DNA of 64,000 nt from Pelagibacteraceae bacterium AG-426-G02 (GTDB lineage Bacteria > Pseudomonadota > Alphaproteobacteria > Pelagibacterales > Pelagibacteraceae): NCBI GenBank assembly GCA_003213155.1, contig QCNQ01000005.1:1-64000 (forward strand), read 5' to 3'. Shown here one piece after another: positions 47,647 to 55,887 of this stretch; position 1 is the first letter of the stretch, and each line of letters begins with the position of its first letter. The position numbers and the translations under genes are program-made. The notes beneath the pieces were generated by a model that saw nothing but the letters and a program-made list of their open reading frames with translations, ran no database searches and was not told the DNA's origin.

Positions 47647-48770
47647 TGAGTGATGATATTAAAAAAGGTTTACTAGGAATAGTTGTTGATGAAACAGAAG
47701 TTTCTAAAGTTATGCCCGAAATCAACTCTCTTACATATAGAGGTTATGCAGCTCAAGATTTATGTGAATATTGTAGATTTGAAGAAGTAGCTTATTTAAT
47801 TTTAAATAAGGATTTACCAAATACAATACAACTTCGAAAATTTGAAAAAGAGGAAAAGAATAATAGAGACTTGTCCAAAGATCTTTATTCAATAATAAAA
47901 AAAATGCCAAAAAAATCTCATCCAATGGATGTTGCAAGGACTGCTGTAAGTATAATGGGACTTGAAGATAAAGAGACAACTGACTCTTCTCAAGAAGCAA
48001 ATATGAGAAAAGCTATAAGAATTTTAGCAAAAACTCCAACTGCACTAGCCGCTTTTTATAGAGTAAGAAAAGGGAAAAAGATTATTAAACCAAAGAAAAA
48101 TTTGAACATTGCAGAAAACTTTTTTTATATGTGTTTTGGTAAGGTCCCACAAAAAGAAATTGTAAAAGCATTTGATGTTTCTCTGATTTTATACGCAGAA
48201 CATAGTTTTAACGTATCAACATTTACTGCAAGAACTATTACCAGCAGTTTATCTGATATCCATGGAGCAATAACTGGAGCAATAGCTAGTTTAAAGGGTC
48301 CCCTTCATGGTGGAGCTAATGAAGAAGTAATGCACATGATGAATAAAATTAAATCTCCTAATAATGCACTAAAATGGATAAATAATGCATTGGATAAAAA
48401 AGAGGTGGTGATGGGTTTTGGCCATAGAGTTTATAAATCAGGTGACTCAAGGGTTCCAACCATGAGAAAATATTTTGCTAAAGTTGCAAAAATAAAAAAG
48501 GATAAAAAATTTGAAAAAATTTACGATATTGTTGAAAAAGTAATGATAGATAGAAAAAACATTCATCCAAATGTCGATTATCCTACTGGTCCCACTTACC
48601 ATTTGATGGGTTTTGACACCGATTTTTTTACACCAATATTTGTTATTTCGAGAATTACAGGATGGTCAGCCCATATAATGGAACAACATGCTGCTAATAA
48701 ATTAATTAGGCCGTTAGCAAGTTATAAAGGAAATCAACACAGAAAAGTCGTTCAACTAAACCAAAGATAA
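47646..48770 (+). CDS. prpC: 2-methylcitrate synthase
   Basis: Condenses propionyl-CoA with oxaloacetate. The 374-residue citrate-synthase-family protein carries the catalytic histidine regions AEHSFNVSTFTAR and PLHGGANEEVMHM, and the aspartate region GFGHRVYKSGDSR. Its short length and its place after prpB point to the methylcitrate enzyme rather than the housekeeping citrate synthase. Its stop codon directly abuts that of the convergent methyltransferase gene (TAATTA). Confidence 0.93.
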   Translation: MSDDIKKGLLGIVVDETEVSKVMPEINSLTYRGYAAQDLCEYCRFEEVAYLILNKDLPNTIQLRKFEKEEKNNRDLSKDLYSIIKKMPKKSHPMDVARTAVSIMGLEDKETTDSSQEANMRKAIRILAKTPTALAAFYRVRKGKKIIKPKKNLNIAENFFYMCFGKVPQKEIVKAFDVSLILYAEHSFNVSTFTARTITSSLSDIHGAITGAIASLKGPLHGGANEEVMHMMNKIKSPNNALKWINNALDKKEVVMGFGHRVYKSGDSRVPTMRKYFAKVAKIKKDKKFEKIYDIVEKVMIDRKNIHPNVDYPTGPTYHLMGFDTDFFTPIFVISRITGWSAHIMEQHAANKLIRPLASYKGNQHRKVVQLNQR

Positions 48771-49397
48771 TTACTTCTCTATTTTTGCAAATCTACCATC
48801 AAATAAGATCTCACATTTCAATTTATTGTTTTTAACAAATTCATCTATTGCTTTTTTAACATCTGGTAAATGACCAAAATTATAATCGTCACACATTATT
48901 GTTCCATTATATTTAACAACCTCTAGACAACACTCTAAGTCATTTTTAACTGTTTCATAAGAATGTCCCCCATCTAAAAACACATATTCAATTTTCGACA
49001 TGTCAATTTTTTTTAAAATCAAATTTGAATTGCCTTTAATTAACGTAATATTATCTTTGAACTTTTTTAAAAGATCTTCAACTGCCTCTTTGCTATATGG
49101 ATTTTGTTTTTTAATATATTCAAAGTATATTTTTTTAAATGGGTTAGAAAAGTATGTATTTGGTATTACTTCCAATTCATTTTCATCGTTTTTTTCAAAC
49201 AAATCTAAACCAATATATTTAAACTCATCTTTATGAATTGTGTAAAGCAATTCACAAATATTTCTTGCTGTTACTCCATGGAAAACACCAATTTCTAAAA
49301 AAGTTTTTGGATTTTTCGCTTTTACTTCGCTTAAAAAAAAATCTCCAACACCTTTTTGCTTTAGACTAGTTTTTCTAAAATATTTTTTATATTTCAA
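48771..49397 (-). CDS. Class I SAM-dependent methyltransferase (unknown substrate)
   Basis: A 208-residue protein with the Rossmann methyltransferase motif I FLEIGVFHGVTARN and acidic loop IGLDLFEKND, then VFLDGGHSYETVKNDL and MCDDYNFG. The DGxH and DD motifs place it near the Methyltransf_24/cephalosporin-hydroxylase-like group, often acting on sugars or small metabolites. It starts 5 bases after the nrdB stop, probably by read-through from that operon; no functional link to nucleotide reduction is evident. Confidence 0.7.
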   Translation of the reverse strand: MKYKKYFRKTSLKQKGVGDFFLSEVKAKNPKTFLEIGVFHGVTARNICELLYTIHKDEFKYIGLDLFEKNDENELEVIPNTYFSNPFKKIYFEYIKKQNPYSKEAVEDLLKKFKDNITLIKGNSNLILKKIDMSKIEYVFLDGGHSYETVKNDLECCLEVVKYNGTIMCDDYNFGHLPDVKKAIDEFVKNNKLKCEILFDGRFAKIEK

Positions 49398-49402
49398 ATG
49401 AA

Positions 49403-50362
49403 TTAACTAAATGCTTCTACCCAAGTACCTTGTGTTGATGCTTTAGAATACTCTGTTGCACGGCCTTCAAAAAAGTTCATATGCTCAACAGCATTTAACA
49501 TGGTATCAAGCCATCCTAGGGGATTCTTTTCGACATCATAGATTGGTTCAAGACCTAGTTGAACTAATCTTCTATTTCCAATAAATCTAATGTAGTCTTT
49601 TACCTCTTGTGCAGTCAAACCTTCCATTGGACCCATCTCAAAAGCTAAATCAATAAAAGAATCCTCATGCTCAACTATTGTTCTGCAAGCTTCATAAAGT
49701 TCTTTTTTTAATTTTGGCGTCCAGATTTCTGGATTTTCTTTTATAAACTCTTTAAAAATCCTTATCATAGAATTACAATGAAGAGTTTCGTCTCTAACCG
49801 ACCAAGTTACTATCTGACCCATGCCTTTCATTTTATTGTGTCTTGGAAAATTTAACAGAATTGCAAAACTTGCAAATAACTGAAGTCCTTCTGTAAAAGC
49901 ACTAAATACAGCAACAGTTTTAGCAATATCTTCTTTTGAGTTTACATTAAATCCTTGCATGTAGTCATATTTATCTTTCATCTCTTTATATTTCATGAAA
50001 GCTGAATATTCTGACTCAGGCATTCCAATTGTATCAAGTAAATGAGAGTAAGCTGCTACATGAACTGTTTCCATAGATGCAAAAGCAGTCATCATCATTA
50101 GAACCTCTGTTGGCTTAAACACTGTTGTATAATGTCTTAAGTAACAATTATTTACTTCAACATCCGCTTGAGTAAAGAATCTAAAAATTTGAGTTAAGAG
50201 ATTTTTTTCTGGTTGAGACAAGTTTTTTTGCCAATCTCTTACATCATCCCCCAGAGGGACTTCTTCTGGCAACCAGTGTATTCTTTGTTGAGTTAACCAA
50301 GCATCATAACACCAAGGATATCTAAATGGTTTGTATACAGGGTTCTCAACTAATAGACCCAT
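49403..50362 (-). CDS. nrdB: Ribonucleotide reductase class I, beta subunit
   Basis: Generates the radical that starts ribonucleotide reduction. The 319-residue protein has all diiron ligands in register with E. coli NrdB: D67, E98, H101, E158, E192 and H195. The radical tyrosine is Y105 (ETVHVAAY). It is shorter than E. coli NrdB through a deletion between the second and third ligand helices. It follows nrdA by 48 bases. Confidence 0.95.
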   Translation of the reverse strand: MGLLVENPVYKPFRYPWCYDAWLTQQRIHWLPEEVPLGDDVRDWQKNLSQPEKNLLTQIFRFFTQADVEVNNCYLRHYTTVFKPTEVLMMMTAFASMETVHVAAYSHLLDTIGMPESEYSAFMKYKEMKDKYDYMQGFNVNSKEDIAKTVAVFSAFTEGLQLFASFAILLNFPRHNKMKGMGQIVTWSVRDETLHCNSMIRIFKEFIKENPEIWTPKLKKELYEACRTIVEHEDSFIDLAFEMGPMEGLTAQEVKDYIRFIGNRRLVQLGLEPIYDVEKNPLGWLDTMLNAVEHMNFFEGRATEYSKASTQGTWVEAFS

Positions 50363-50410
50363 CTTTTTTAGGTTGAATTATTTCTTTATTTTTTGTCTTA
50401 ATTTTATCTG

Positions 50411-52351
50411 CTACTGACATGATAAACACTCCTCATATTCTGGTTGATCGTTAGTTTGTTGGTTTTTTGATTTATATACATTGGCTGTTATATCAGTTGA
50501 TTTTGCATTATTGATATTTTCAGCTCTTTGAATTGATTTTGATCTACAATAGTAAAGGCTTTTAAGACCCTTTTTCCATGCATCAAAATGAATTCTATGT
50601 AATTCTTTTTTATGAACATCGGCTGGTAAAAATAAATTTACCGATTGTGCTTGAGAAATATATTGAGTTCTATCTCCACTCAGTTCAACAATCCACTTTT
50701 GATTTAACTCAAAAGCAGTTTTAAAAACATCCTTCTCTAAGTCTGTTAAAAATTCTAAGTGAGATACTGATCCTTGATTAGTTGTTATTGTTGACCAAGT
50801 TTCATCATCGTTTTTACCATGGCTCTCTAAAATTTCCTCTAAATATCGATTTCTAACATTAAAGGATCCAGATAGAGTTTTATGTGTATAACTATTGGCT
50901 GCAATCGGTTCAACACCAGGAGAAGCCCCTCCACAAATAATGGAAATGGAAGCTGTTGGAGCTATTGCTGTTTTGTTAGAAAATCTTTCATTAAATCCGT
51001 ATTCAGCTGCATCTGGACACGCACCTCGCTCTTCAGCTAATTCTTTTGATGCCTTATTAACTTGTTCATCAATTTGTTTGAATATTTTTTTATTCCAAGA
51101 TTTAGCCATTACAGACTCAAGTGGAATTCTATGTTTTTGCAAAAATGAGTGAAAACCCATTACACCAAGACCAACACTTCTTTCTCTCTCTGCAGAATAT
51201 TTTGCATCTTTAAATTGGTCTGGAGCCTTATTGATAAAATCTGATAAGACGTTATCTAAAAATCTCATTACATCACTAATCATGTTTGGATCATCTTTCC
51301 ATTCATCATATTTTTCTAAATTTAAGGACGATAAACAACAAACTGCTGTTCGGTCTCTTCCATCTTTGTCAATACCTGTAGGGAGAGTTATTTCACTGCA
51401 CAGATTTGAAGTTTTAACAGTTAAGTTTGCAAGTTTGTGGTGTTGTGGAATTTGTCTATTAACTGTATCAATATAAATAATGTATGGCTCACCAGTTTCA
51501 ATTCTAGCTGTTAACAATCTAATCCATAAATTTCTTGCAGATATAGTTTGTTGAATAGATCCATCAGCTGGACTTTTAAGTGCCCACTGATCATCGGTTT
51601 CAACAGCACGCATGAATGCATCTGAAACTAAAACTCCATGATGTAAATTTAAAGCTTTTCTATTTGGATCACCACCAGTTGGTCTTCTCATTTCAATAAA
51701 CTCTTCTATCTCAGGATGATCAATAGGAAGATAACAAGCTGCCGAACCTCTTCTTAAAGATCCTTGACTGATTGCCATAGTTAAAGAATCCATAACTTTA
51801 ATAAATGGAATTATCCCAGAAGTTTTTCCAACCTTACCAATCTTCTCACCAATTGATCTTAAATTACCCCAGTAACTTCCTATACCCCCACCCTTAGCAG
51901 CTAGCCAAACATTTTCACTCCAAAGATCCAAAATACCACCTAGACTATCTGAAGCTTCATTTAAAAAACAAGAAATGGGTAATCCTCTTTTAGTTCCACC
52001 ATTCGACAAAACTGGAGTTGCTGGCATGAACCAAAGATTGCTAATATAATTGTAAATTCTTTGAGCGTGCAAATTATCATCAGCATACGTGCTTGCTACT
52101 CTCGCAAACAAGTCTTGATAAGACTCATTGTGACCAAGATATCTATCTTTCAAAGTTGCCTTACCAAAATCAGTTAAGTTTGCATCTCGAGAACGATCTA
52201 TTTTAATTATGATACCTTTATCATTTTGAAAAAGTTCAGTTTCGTTATTAAGTGAAAAAAGGTCCGGTCTATTATTCTTTTCTAACTCTTTAACTTGTGG
52301 GCTATATTCAGAGACAGCTTTCTTTAGGGCCTGCGATAGAATTTTATTCAT
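50411..52351 (-). CDS. nrdA: Ribonucleotide reductase class I, alpha subunit (no ATP cone)
   Basis: Catalytic subunit reducing ribonucleoside diphosphates. The 646-residue protein has the active-site set N316-C318-E320 (SNLCSEI), the redox cysteines C128 and C338, the radical-path pair YY in LKSLYYC, and the C-terminal reducing pair CLSC. It lacks the N-terminal ATP-cone domain (about 90 residues) that switches many NrdA enzymes off with dATP. Expression is probably controlled by the NrdR-like boxes upstream. Confidence 0.95.
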   Translation of the reverse strand: MNKILSQALKKAVSEYSPQVKELEKNNRPDLFSLNNETELFQNDKGIIIKIDRSRDANLTDFGKATLKDRYLGHNESYQDLFARVASTYADDNLHAQRIYNYISNLWFMPATPVLSNGGTKRGLPISCFLNEASDSLGGILDLWSENVWLAAKGGGIGSYWGNLRSIGEKIGKVGKTSGIIPFIKVMDSLTMAISQGSLRRGSAACYLPIDHPEIEEFIEMRRPTGGDPNRKALNLHHGVLVSDAFMRAVETDDQWALKSPADGSIQQTISARNLWIRLLTARIETGEPYIIYIDTVNRQIPQHHKLANLTVKTSNLCSEITLPTGIDKDGRDRTAVCCLSSLNLEKYDEWKDDPNMISDVMRFLDNVLSDFINKAPDQFKDAKYSAERERSVGLGVMGFHSFLQKHRIPLESVMAKSWNKKIFKQIDEQVNKASKELAEERGACPDAAEYGFNERFSNKTAIAPTASISIICGGASPGVEPIAANSYTHKTLSGSFNVRNRYLEEILESHGKNDDETWSTITTNQGSVSHLEFLTDLEKDVFKTAFELNQKWIVELSGDRTQYISQAQSVNLFLPADVHKKELHRIHFDAWKKGLKSLYYCRSKSIQRAENINNAKSTDITANVYKSKNQQTNDQPEYEECLSCQ

Positions 52352-52359
52352 ATTTTTGT

Positions 52360-52388
52360 ATTATATTTTGTTATTAGTACGAAAACAA
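52360..52388 (-). promoter_or_regulatory. Probable nrdAB promoter
   Basis: On the minus strand a perfect TATAAT (52365-52360) is preceded at 17 bases by TTGTTT (52388-52383). The predicted start lies only a few bases before the nrdA ATG at 52351. The -35 overlaps the first NrdR-like box, which would explain repression. Confidence 0.55.
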
Positions 52389-52401
52389 CTATATGTTGTG
52401 T
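52386..52401. promoter_or_regulatory. NrdR-like box 1
   Basis: CAACTATATGTTGTGT matches the NrdR-box consensus acaCwAtATaTwGtgt at 13 of 16 positions and overlaps the -35 of the nrdA promoter. NrdR is the (d)ATP-sensing repressor of ribonucleotide reductase genes. Its partner box starts 31 bases further, three helical turns. Confidence 0.6.
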
Positions 52402-52416
52402 GCGTTTAGCGTTAAT

Positions 52417-52432
52417 ACACTATATAAACAAC
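52417..52432. promoter_or_regulatory. NrdR-like box 2
   Basis: ACACTATATAAACAAC matches the NrdR-box consensus at 11 of 16 positions, with the first ten bases perfect. It starts exactly 31 bases from box 1, the spacing usual for NrdR box pairs, which bind the repressor on one face of the DNA. Alone it would be weak; the spacing is what supports it. Confidence 0.5.
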
Positions 52433-52510
52433 AAATCAATAGAACATTTATAGAACACAAGAAAAAAAAATCAATAAAAAAATTAAAAAAAATGTAAGTA
52501 ATTAACAATA

Positions 52511-53965
52511 ATGTCAGTAAATTTAAAAATCGACCCCTATGGTTTTAGAGAATATGACGCTCGATGGTTGTATGAAAAAGACATAAATCTCCTTGGTATA
52601 ACGAATCTTGGCAAAGGACTAGGCACACAAATTATAAAACAAACAAACAAAACTAATCCGAGGATAATTGTCGGTCATGATTATCGATCTTATAGCGAAG
52701 ATATAAAAACAGCACTTAAAAAGGGTTTAGTTTCAACAGGTTGCCATGTTGAAGATGTAGGTTTGTCTTTGTCTCCGATGGTTTATTTTGCACAATTCCA
52801 TTTTAATTCTGATGCTGTTGCAATGGTAACTGCAAGTCATAACGACAATGGTTGGACAGGTGTAAAAATGGGTATTAGGAAAGGATTAACACATGCACCT
52901 GAAGAAATGAGAGAATTAAAAGAAATAACATTAAGTGAAAACTTTGTAAACGGACAAGGTCAGGAAAAAAAAATAGAAAATTTTCAAGACATATATAAAC
53001 AAAGCTTAATAGATAGCAATAAAATCAAAAAAAAAATAAAAGCAGTGGTAGCATGTGGCAATGGAACTGCAGGAATTTTTGCTCCTGATATTTTACGTGG
53101 AATTGGTTGTGACGTAATAGAACTTGATTGTAATTTAGACTGGACCTTCCCTAAATATAATCCTAATCCAGAGAACTTGAAGATGCTACATGCGATTTCA
53201 GATGCTGTTAAAAAAAATAATGCTGATATAGGGTTTGGATTTGATGGTGATGGTGATAGAGTTGGAGTAATTGATAATGAAGGAAATGAGATATTTTCGG
53301 ATAAAATAGGATTATTAATTGCAAGAAGTTTATCAAATAAATATAAAAATTCTGTTTTTGTAGTAGATGTGAAGTCAACAGGATTGTATGCGAATGATAA
53401 ATTATTAAATTCAAATAAATGTAAAACAATTTATTGGAAAACTGGTCATTCACATATCAAAAGAAAAGTAAACAATGAAAACGCCTTAGCTGGATTTGAA
53501 AAAAGTGGGCACTTTTTTTTCAATGAACCTTTGGGTTATGGGTATGACGATGGTATCAATTCAGCGATCCAAGTTTGTCATTTATTGGATGATCAGAACA
53601 AAAAAATGAATGAAATCATTAAAGAAATTCCAAAAACATTTCAAACACCTACTATGGCTCCTTATTGTAAGGATGAGGATAAATATGCGTTGGTTGATAA
53701 AATTATTAAAGATATTGAAAAACTGAAAAATGAAAAAGTTAAAATTGATGACCAAGAAATTAATGAAATTTTGACAATAAATGGCGTTAGATTTTCATTT
53801 AAAGATGGCTCATGGGGTTTGATAAGAGCATCCTCTAATAAACCTTCGTTAGTAATTGTAACAGAAAGTCCTACATCCGATGATAGAAAATTAAAAATAT
53901 TTAGATTTATAGATTCTTTACTTCAAAAAACGGGTAAAATTGGTGAATACGACCAAAAAATTTAA
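52511..53965 (+). CDS. Phosphomannomutase/phosphoglucomutase
   Basis: Interconverts hexose-1- and hexose-6-phosphates for glycan and nucleotide-sugar synthesis. The 484-residue alpha-D-phosphohexomutase has the phosphoserine loop TASHNDNGWTG, the metal loop GFDGDGDRVGV, the sugar-specificity loop FEKSGHFFF (expected GE.SGH) and the C-terminal phosphate-binding region RASSNKPSLV. EKSGH instead of GEMSGH is a small departure. It would supply glucose-1-phosphate for NDP-glucose used by GpgS. The stop codon directly abuts that of the coiled-coil gene (TAATTA). Confidence 0.9.
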   Translation: MSVNLKIDPYGFREYDARWLYEKDINLLGITNLGKGLGTQIIKQTNKTNPRIIVGHDYRSYSEDIKTALKKGLVSTGCHVEDVGLSLSPMVYFAQFHFNSDAVAMVTASHNDNGWTGVKMGIRKGLTHAPEEMRELKEITLSENFVNGQGQEKKIENFQDIYKQSLIDSNKIKKKIKAVVACGNGTAGIFAPDILRGIGCDVIELDCNLDWTFPKYNPNPENLKMLHAISDAVKKNNADIGFGFDGDGDRVGVIDNEGNEIFSDKIGLLIARSLSNKYKNSVFVVDVKSTGLYANDKLLNSNKCKTIYWKTGHSHIKRKVNNENALAGFEKSGHFFFNEPLGYGYDDGINSAIQVCHLLDDQNKKMNEIIKEIPKTFQTPTMAPYCKDEDKYALVDKIIKDIEKLKNEKVKIDDQEINEILTINGVRFSFKDGSWGLIRASSNKPSLVIVTESPTSDDRKLKIFRFIDSLLQKTGKIGEYDQKI

Positions 53966-55051
53966 TTAATCATTTTTTTCTTCAGGTTCAGTTTTATTTG
54001 ATGAGTTGTCACTATAAAATTTTTTAATTAATTCTTCTTCCTTCTTTTTTTGCTCTAAATCAAATTTTTCCTCCCACTCTTTTAATCTTCTCTCTTCCTC
54101 TTGAATTCTTTGTTCTTCCTCTAATTTCTGTTTTATTTCTCTTTCTTTTTCCTCTTCAATTTTTTTTTGCTCTTCTGCTTCTTTTCTTAATTCTTCTGTT
54201 CTTTCATGCTCTTCTTTTTGACGTAGAAATCTCTCCTCTTCCTCAGCTTTAATTTTTTCCTCTTTAAGTCTTAATTCTTCTTCTTTAACTCTTTGTTCTG
54301 CTTGCTCCTTTAAAATTTGTCTCTCTATCTCTTTTTGTCTCTCATTTTCAATCTCTTTTAGTCTAATTTCTGACTCTTTAAGTTTTTCTTCCTCATATTT
54401 TAATCTTTTAGCTGCCTCTCGTGTTCTTTGTTCCTCATCTAATCTTTTTTGTCTTTCTATCTCATCAAGTCTAATTTGTTCTTGTCTTTCTCTCTCTTTT
54501 TCTTCTCTTAATTGTTGAGCTCTGATTTCTTTTTCTTTTAAAGCTTGTTCTTTTGCTTTTATTTTTTCTTCTCTTTCCCTTTGTCTCTCTAACATTCTTA
54601 ATCTAAGTTCTTCCTCTTTAATTTTTCTAGCATCCTCTCTAATTTTTCTAGCTTCCTCGTCTTTAATTTTTTGTTGTTCAATTAATATTCTTTTAGCCTC
54701 AATTTTTTTTCTTTTTTCCTCATTTTTTTTAATTTGCTTTTCATTTTCAATAATCAGTCTTCTTTGTTCAAGAATTTGTTTTTTTTCTTCTTTTATTCTT
54801 TCTTCCTTTTCTCTTTGAGCTTGTTTTTTTTGTAATTCTAATTCTCTTTTTTCATTGATAATTCTTTGCTTTTCAGACCTTTTTTTGCTTATTGCTCTGT
54901 CTTTTTGTAACTTTTTATAGAAATTCTCTAATTTATTTTTACCTTGTTCAATGAAATTAAATGGGTTCATATCAAATTTACCCTTTTTGCTACCTCGACT
55001 ATCAGATTTATTGTTATCCCTTTTTTTTTGAGCCATATTAAAAGTTAACAC
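53966..55051 (-). CDS. Highly charged coiled-coil/long-helix protein of unknown function
   Basis: Not recognised as a known family. The 361-residue protein has a basic N-terminus (KKRDNNKSDSRGSKKGK, DMNPFNF) and then about 270 residues almost wholly of E, K, R, Q, I and L, with no proline or glycine, as in long coiled coils or single ER/K helices. It ends with a short disordered acidic tail. No signal peptide or membrane helix is seen. A second ATG at 55036 (MAQKK) is an equally good start. It could be a cytoskeletal or scaffold protein; TolA-like spacers look similar but have a membrane anchor. Confidence 0.8.
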   Translation of the reverse strand: MLTFNMAQKKRDNNKSDSRGSKKGKFDMNPFNFIEQGKNKLENFYKKLQKDRAISKKRSEKQRIINEKRELELQKKQAQREKEERIKEEKKQILEQRRLIIENEKQIKKNEEKRKKIEAKRILIEQQKIKDEEARKIREDARKIKEEELRLRMLERQREREEKIKAKEQALKEKEIRAQQLREEKERERQEQIRLDEIERQKRLDEEQRTREAAKRLKYEEEKLKESEIRLKEIENERQKEIERQILKEQAEQRVKEEELRLKEEKIKAEEEERFLRQKEEHERTEELRKEAEEQKKIEEEKEREIKQKLEEEQRIQEEERRLKEWEEKFDLEQKKKEEELIKKFYSDNSSNKTEPEEKND

Positions 55052-55152
55052 TATTTAAATTATTTTAAATATAAACCATGTGTTTAAATTGAGGTTTTTT
55101 GATTATTTCAATTTTTACGTGCACAATAAGATAATTTTTTTAAAAAAAATAT

Positions 55153-55226
55153 TTTGATTCGCAAGGAGAATCGAATAATTTTTAGATATGGGTGGTAGAG
55201 GGAGACTGAAGCCACCCTTTTTTTTT
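55153..55226 (+). ncRNA. Candidate small RNA with intrinsic terminator
   Basis: Two hairpins stand in a row on the plus strand: UUUGAUUC/GAAUCGAA (arms 55153-55160 and 55168-55175), then GGGTGG/CCACCC (55190-55195 and 55212-55217) followed by T9 (55218-55226). The second is about 64% GC, far above the surroundings. Together they look like a small RNA ending in a Rho-independent terminator, in the gap beside the coiled-coil gene and antisense to the end of the 230-residue protein gene. No convincing promoter was found, and the T-run could be just the complement of lysine codons. Confidence 0.3.
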
Positions 55227-55874
55227 AGTTTTTTTTTTCTTTATAACTTTATATTCAAAATTTTGCGTTGTTTCGTTTACACTAATTAGTTTAGCGCCAT
55301 TTTTTATATGAAATTTATAAGCCATATCAGTTAAAGGAGATAAAGTTACTAATCTGTTGAGATGATTTGATTTTTTTATTTTATTAAATACTTCTTTGAC
55401 AATTAGTTTTCCACCACCTTTTTTTTTAGACCAAACTGTATAGGCGATTGCAATTTTACCTACATTCTGTCCTCTTAGAGTACTCTGTAAATGAGCATCT
55501 TGACTCATAATATCTAGCTCTTCTACAGACTTTGGTATTTCGTTCGTATAAGCAAAACACATGACAGCATGGATTTCTCTTTTATACTTAACCCCAAAAA
55601 TTTTTCTTCCATAACTTCTTCTAAAAGTATTATCAAGCTCTGGTCTTACAGGATCTTCTTTAGTATTACATTCTTTCAACTCTACTAACTCTGCGCCTTT
55701 AACCCAATCAAAAAAATTACCAATATTTTTACCTATAATTTGTTTATTTTTTCTTAATCTTGCTTTTATTCTTGGTTTAAATTTCTTAGCTCTCTTTGAA
55801 TAGTTTTTAATAGAACCATCTTTCAAATATTTAGCTACAAGTTTTTCTTTAACAACTTTGATAATTTCTCTCAT
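55182..55874 (-). CDS. Unrecognised basic protein
   Basis: No family recognised. The 230-residue protein is strongly basic at the N-terminus (KNYSKRAKKFKPRIKARLRKN) and ends in lysine runs. The middle (KIFGVKYKREIHAVMCFAYT, KIAIAYTVWSKKKGGGKLIV, then LSPLTDMAYKFHIKNGAKLI) has the strand-helix feel of a GNAT acetyltransferase, with the last part like its final AxxxYxKxGF segment; this is only a guess. The last 13 residues after the lysine run are encoded by a GC-rich hairpin and may be a read-through artefact of an A10 run. Confidence 0.6.
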   Translation of the reverse strand: MREIIKVVKEKLVAKYLKDGSIKNYSKRAKKFKPRIKARLRKNKQIIGKNIGNFFDWVKGAELVELKECNTKEDPVRPELDNTFRRSYGRKIFGVKYKREIHAVMCFAYTNEIPKSVEELDIMSQDAHLQSTLRGQNVGKIAIAYTVWSKKKGGGKLIVKEVFNKIKKSNHLNRLVTLSPLTDMAYKFHIKNGAKLISVNETTQNFEYKVIKKKKTKKKGWLQSPSTTHI

Positions 55875-55887
55875 AATTTTAGATTAA

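Noticed and set aside
54000-54950. Repetitive CT-rich tract that might be taken for a DNA repeat array or CRISPR
   Set aside because: It is the reverse complement of E/K/R codons in the coiled-coil gene; units vary in length and sequence and there are no spacers.
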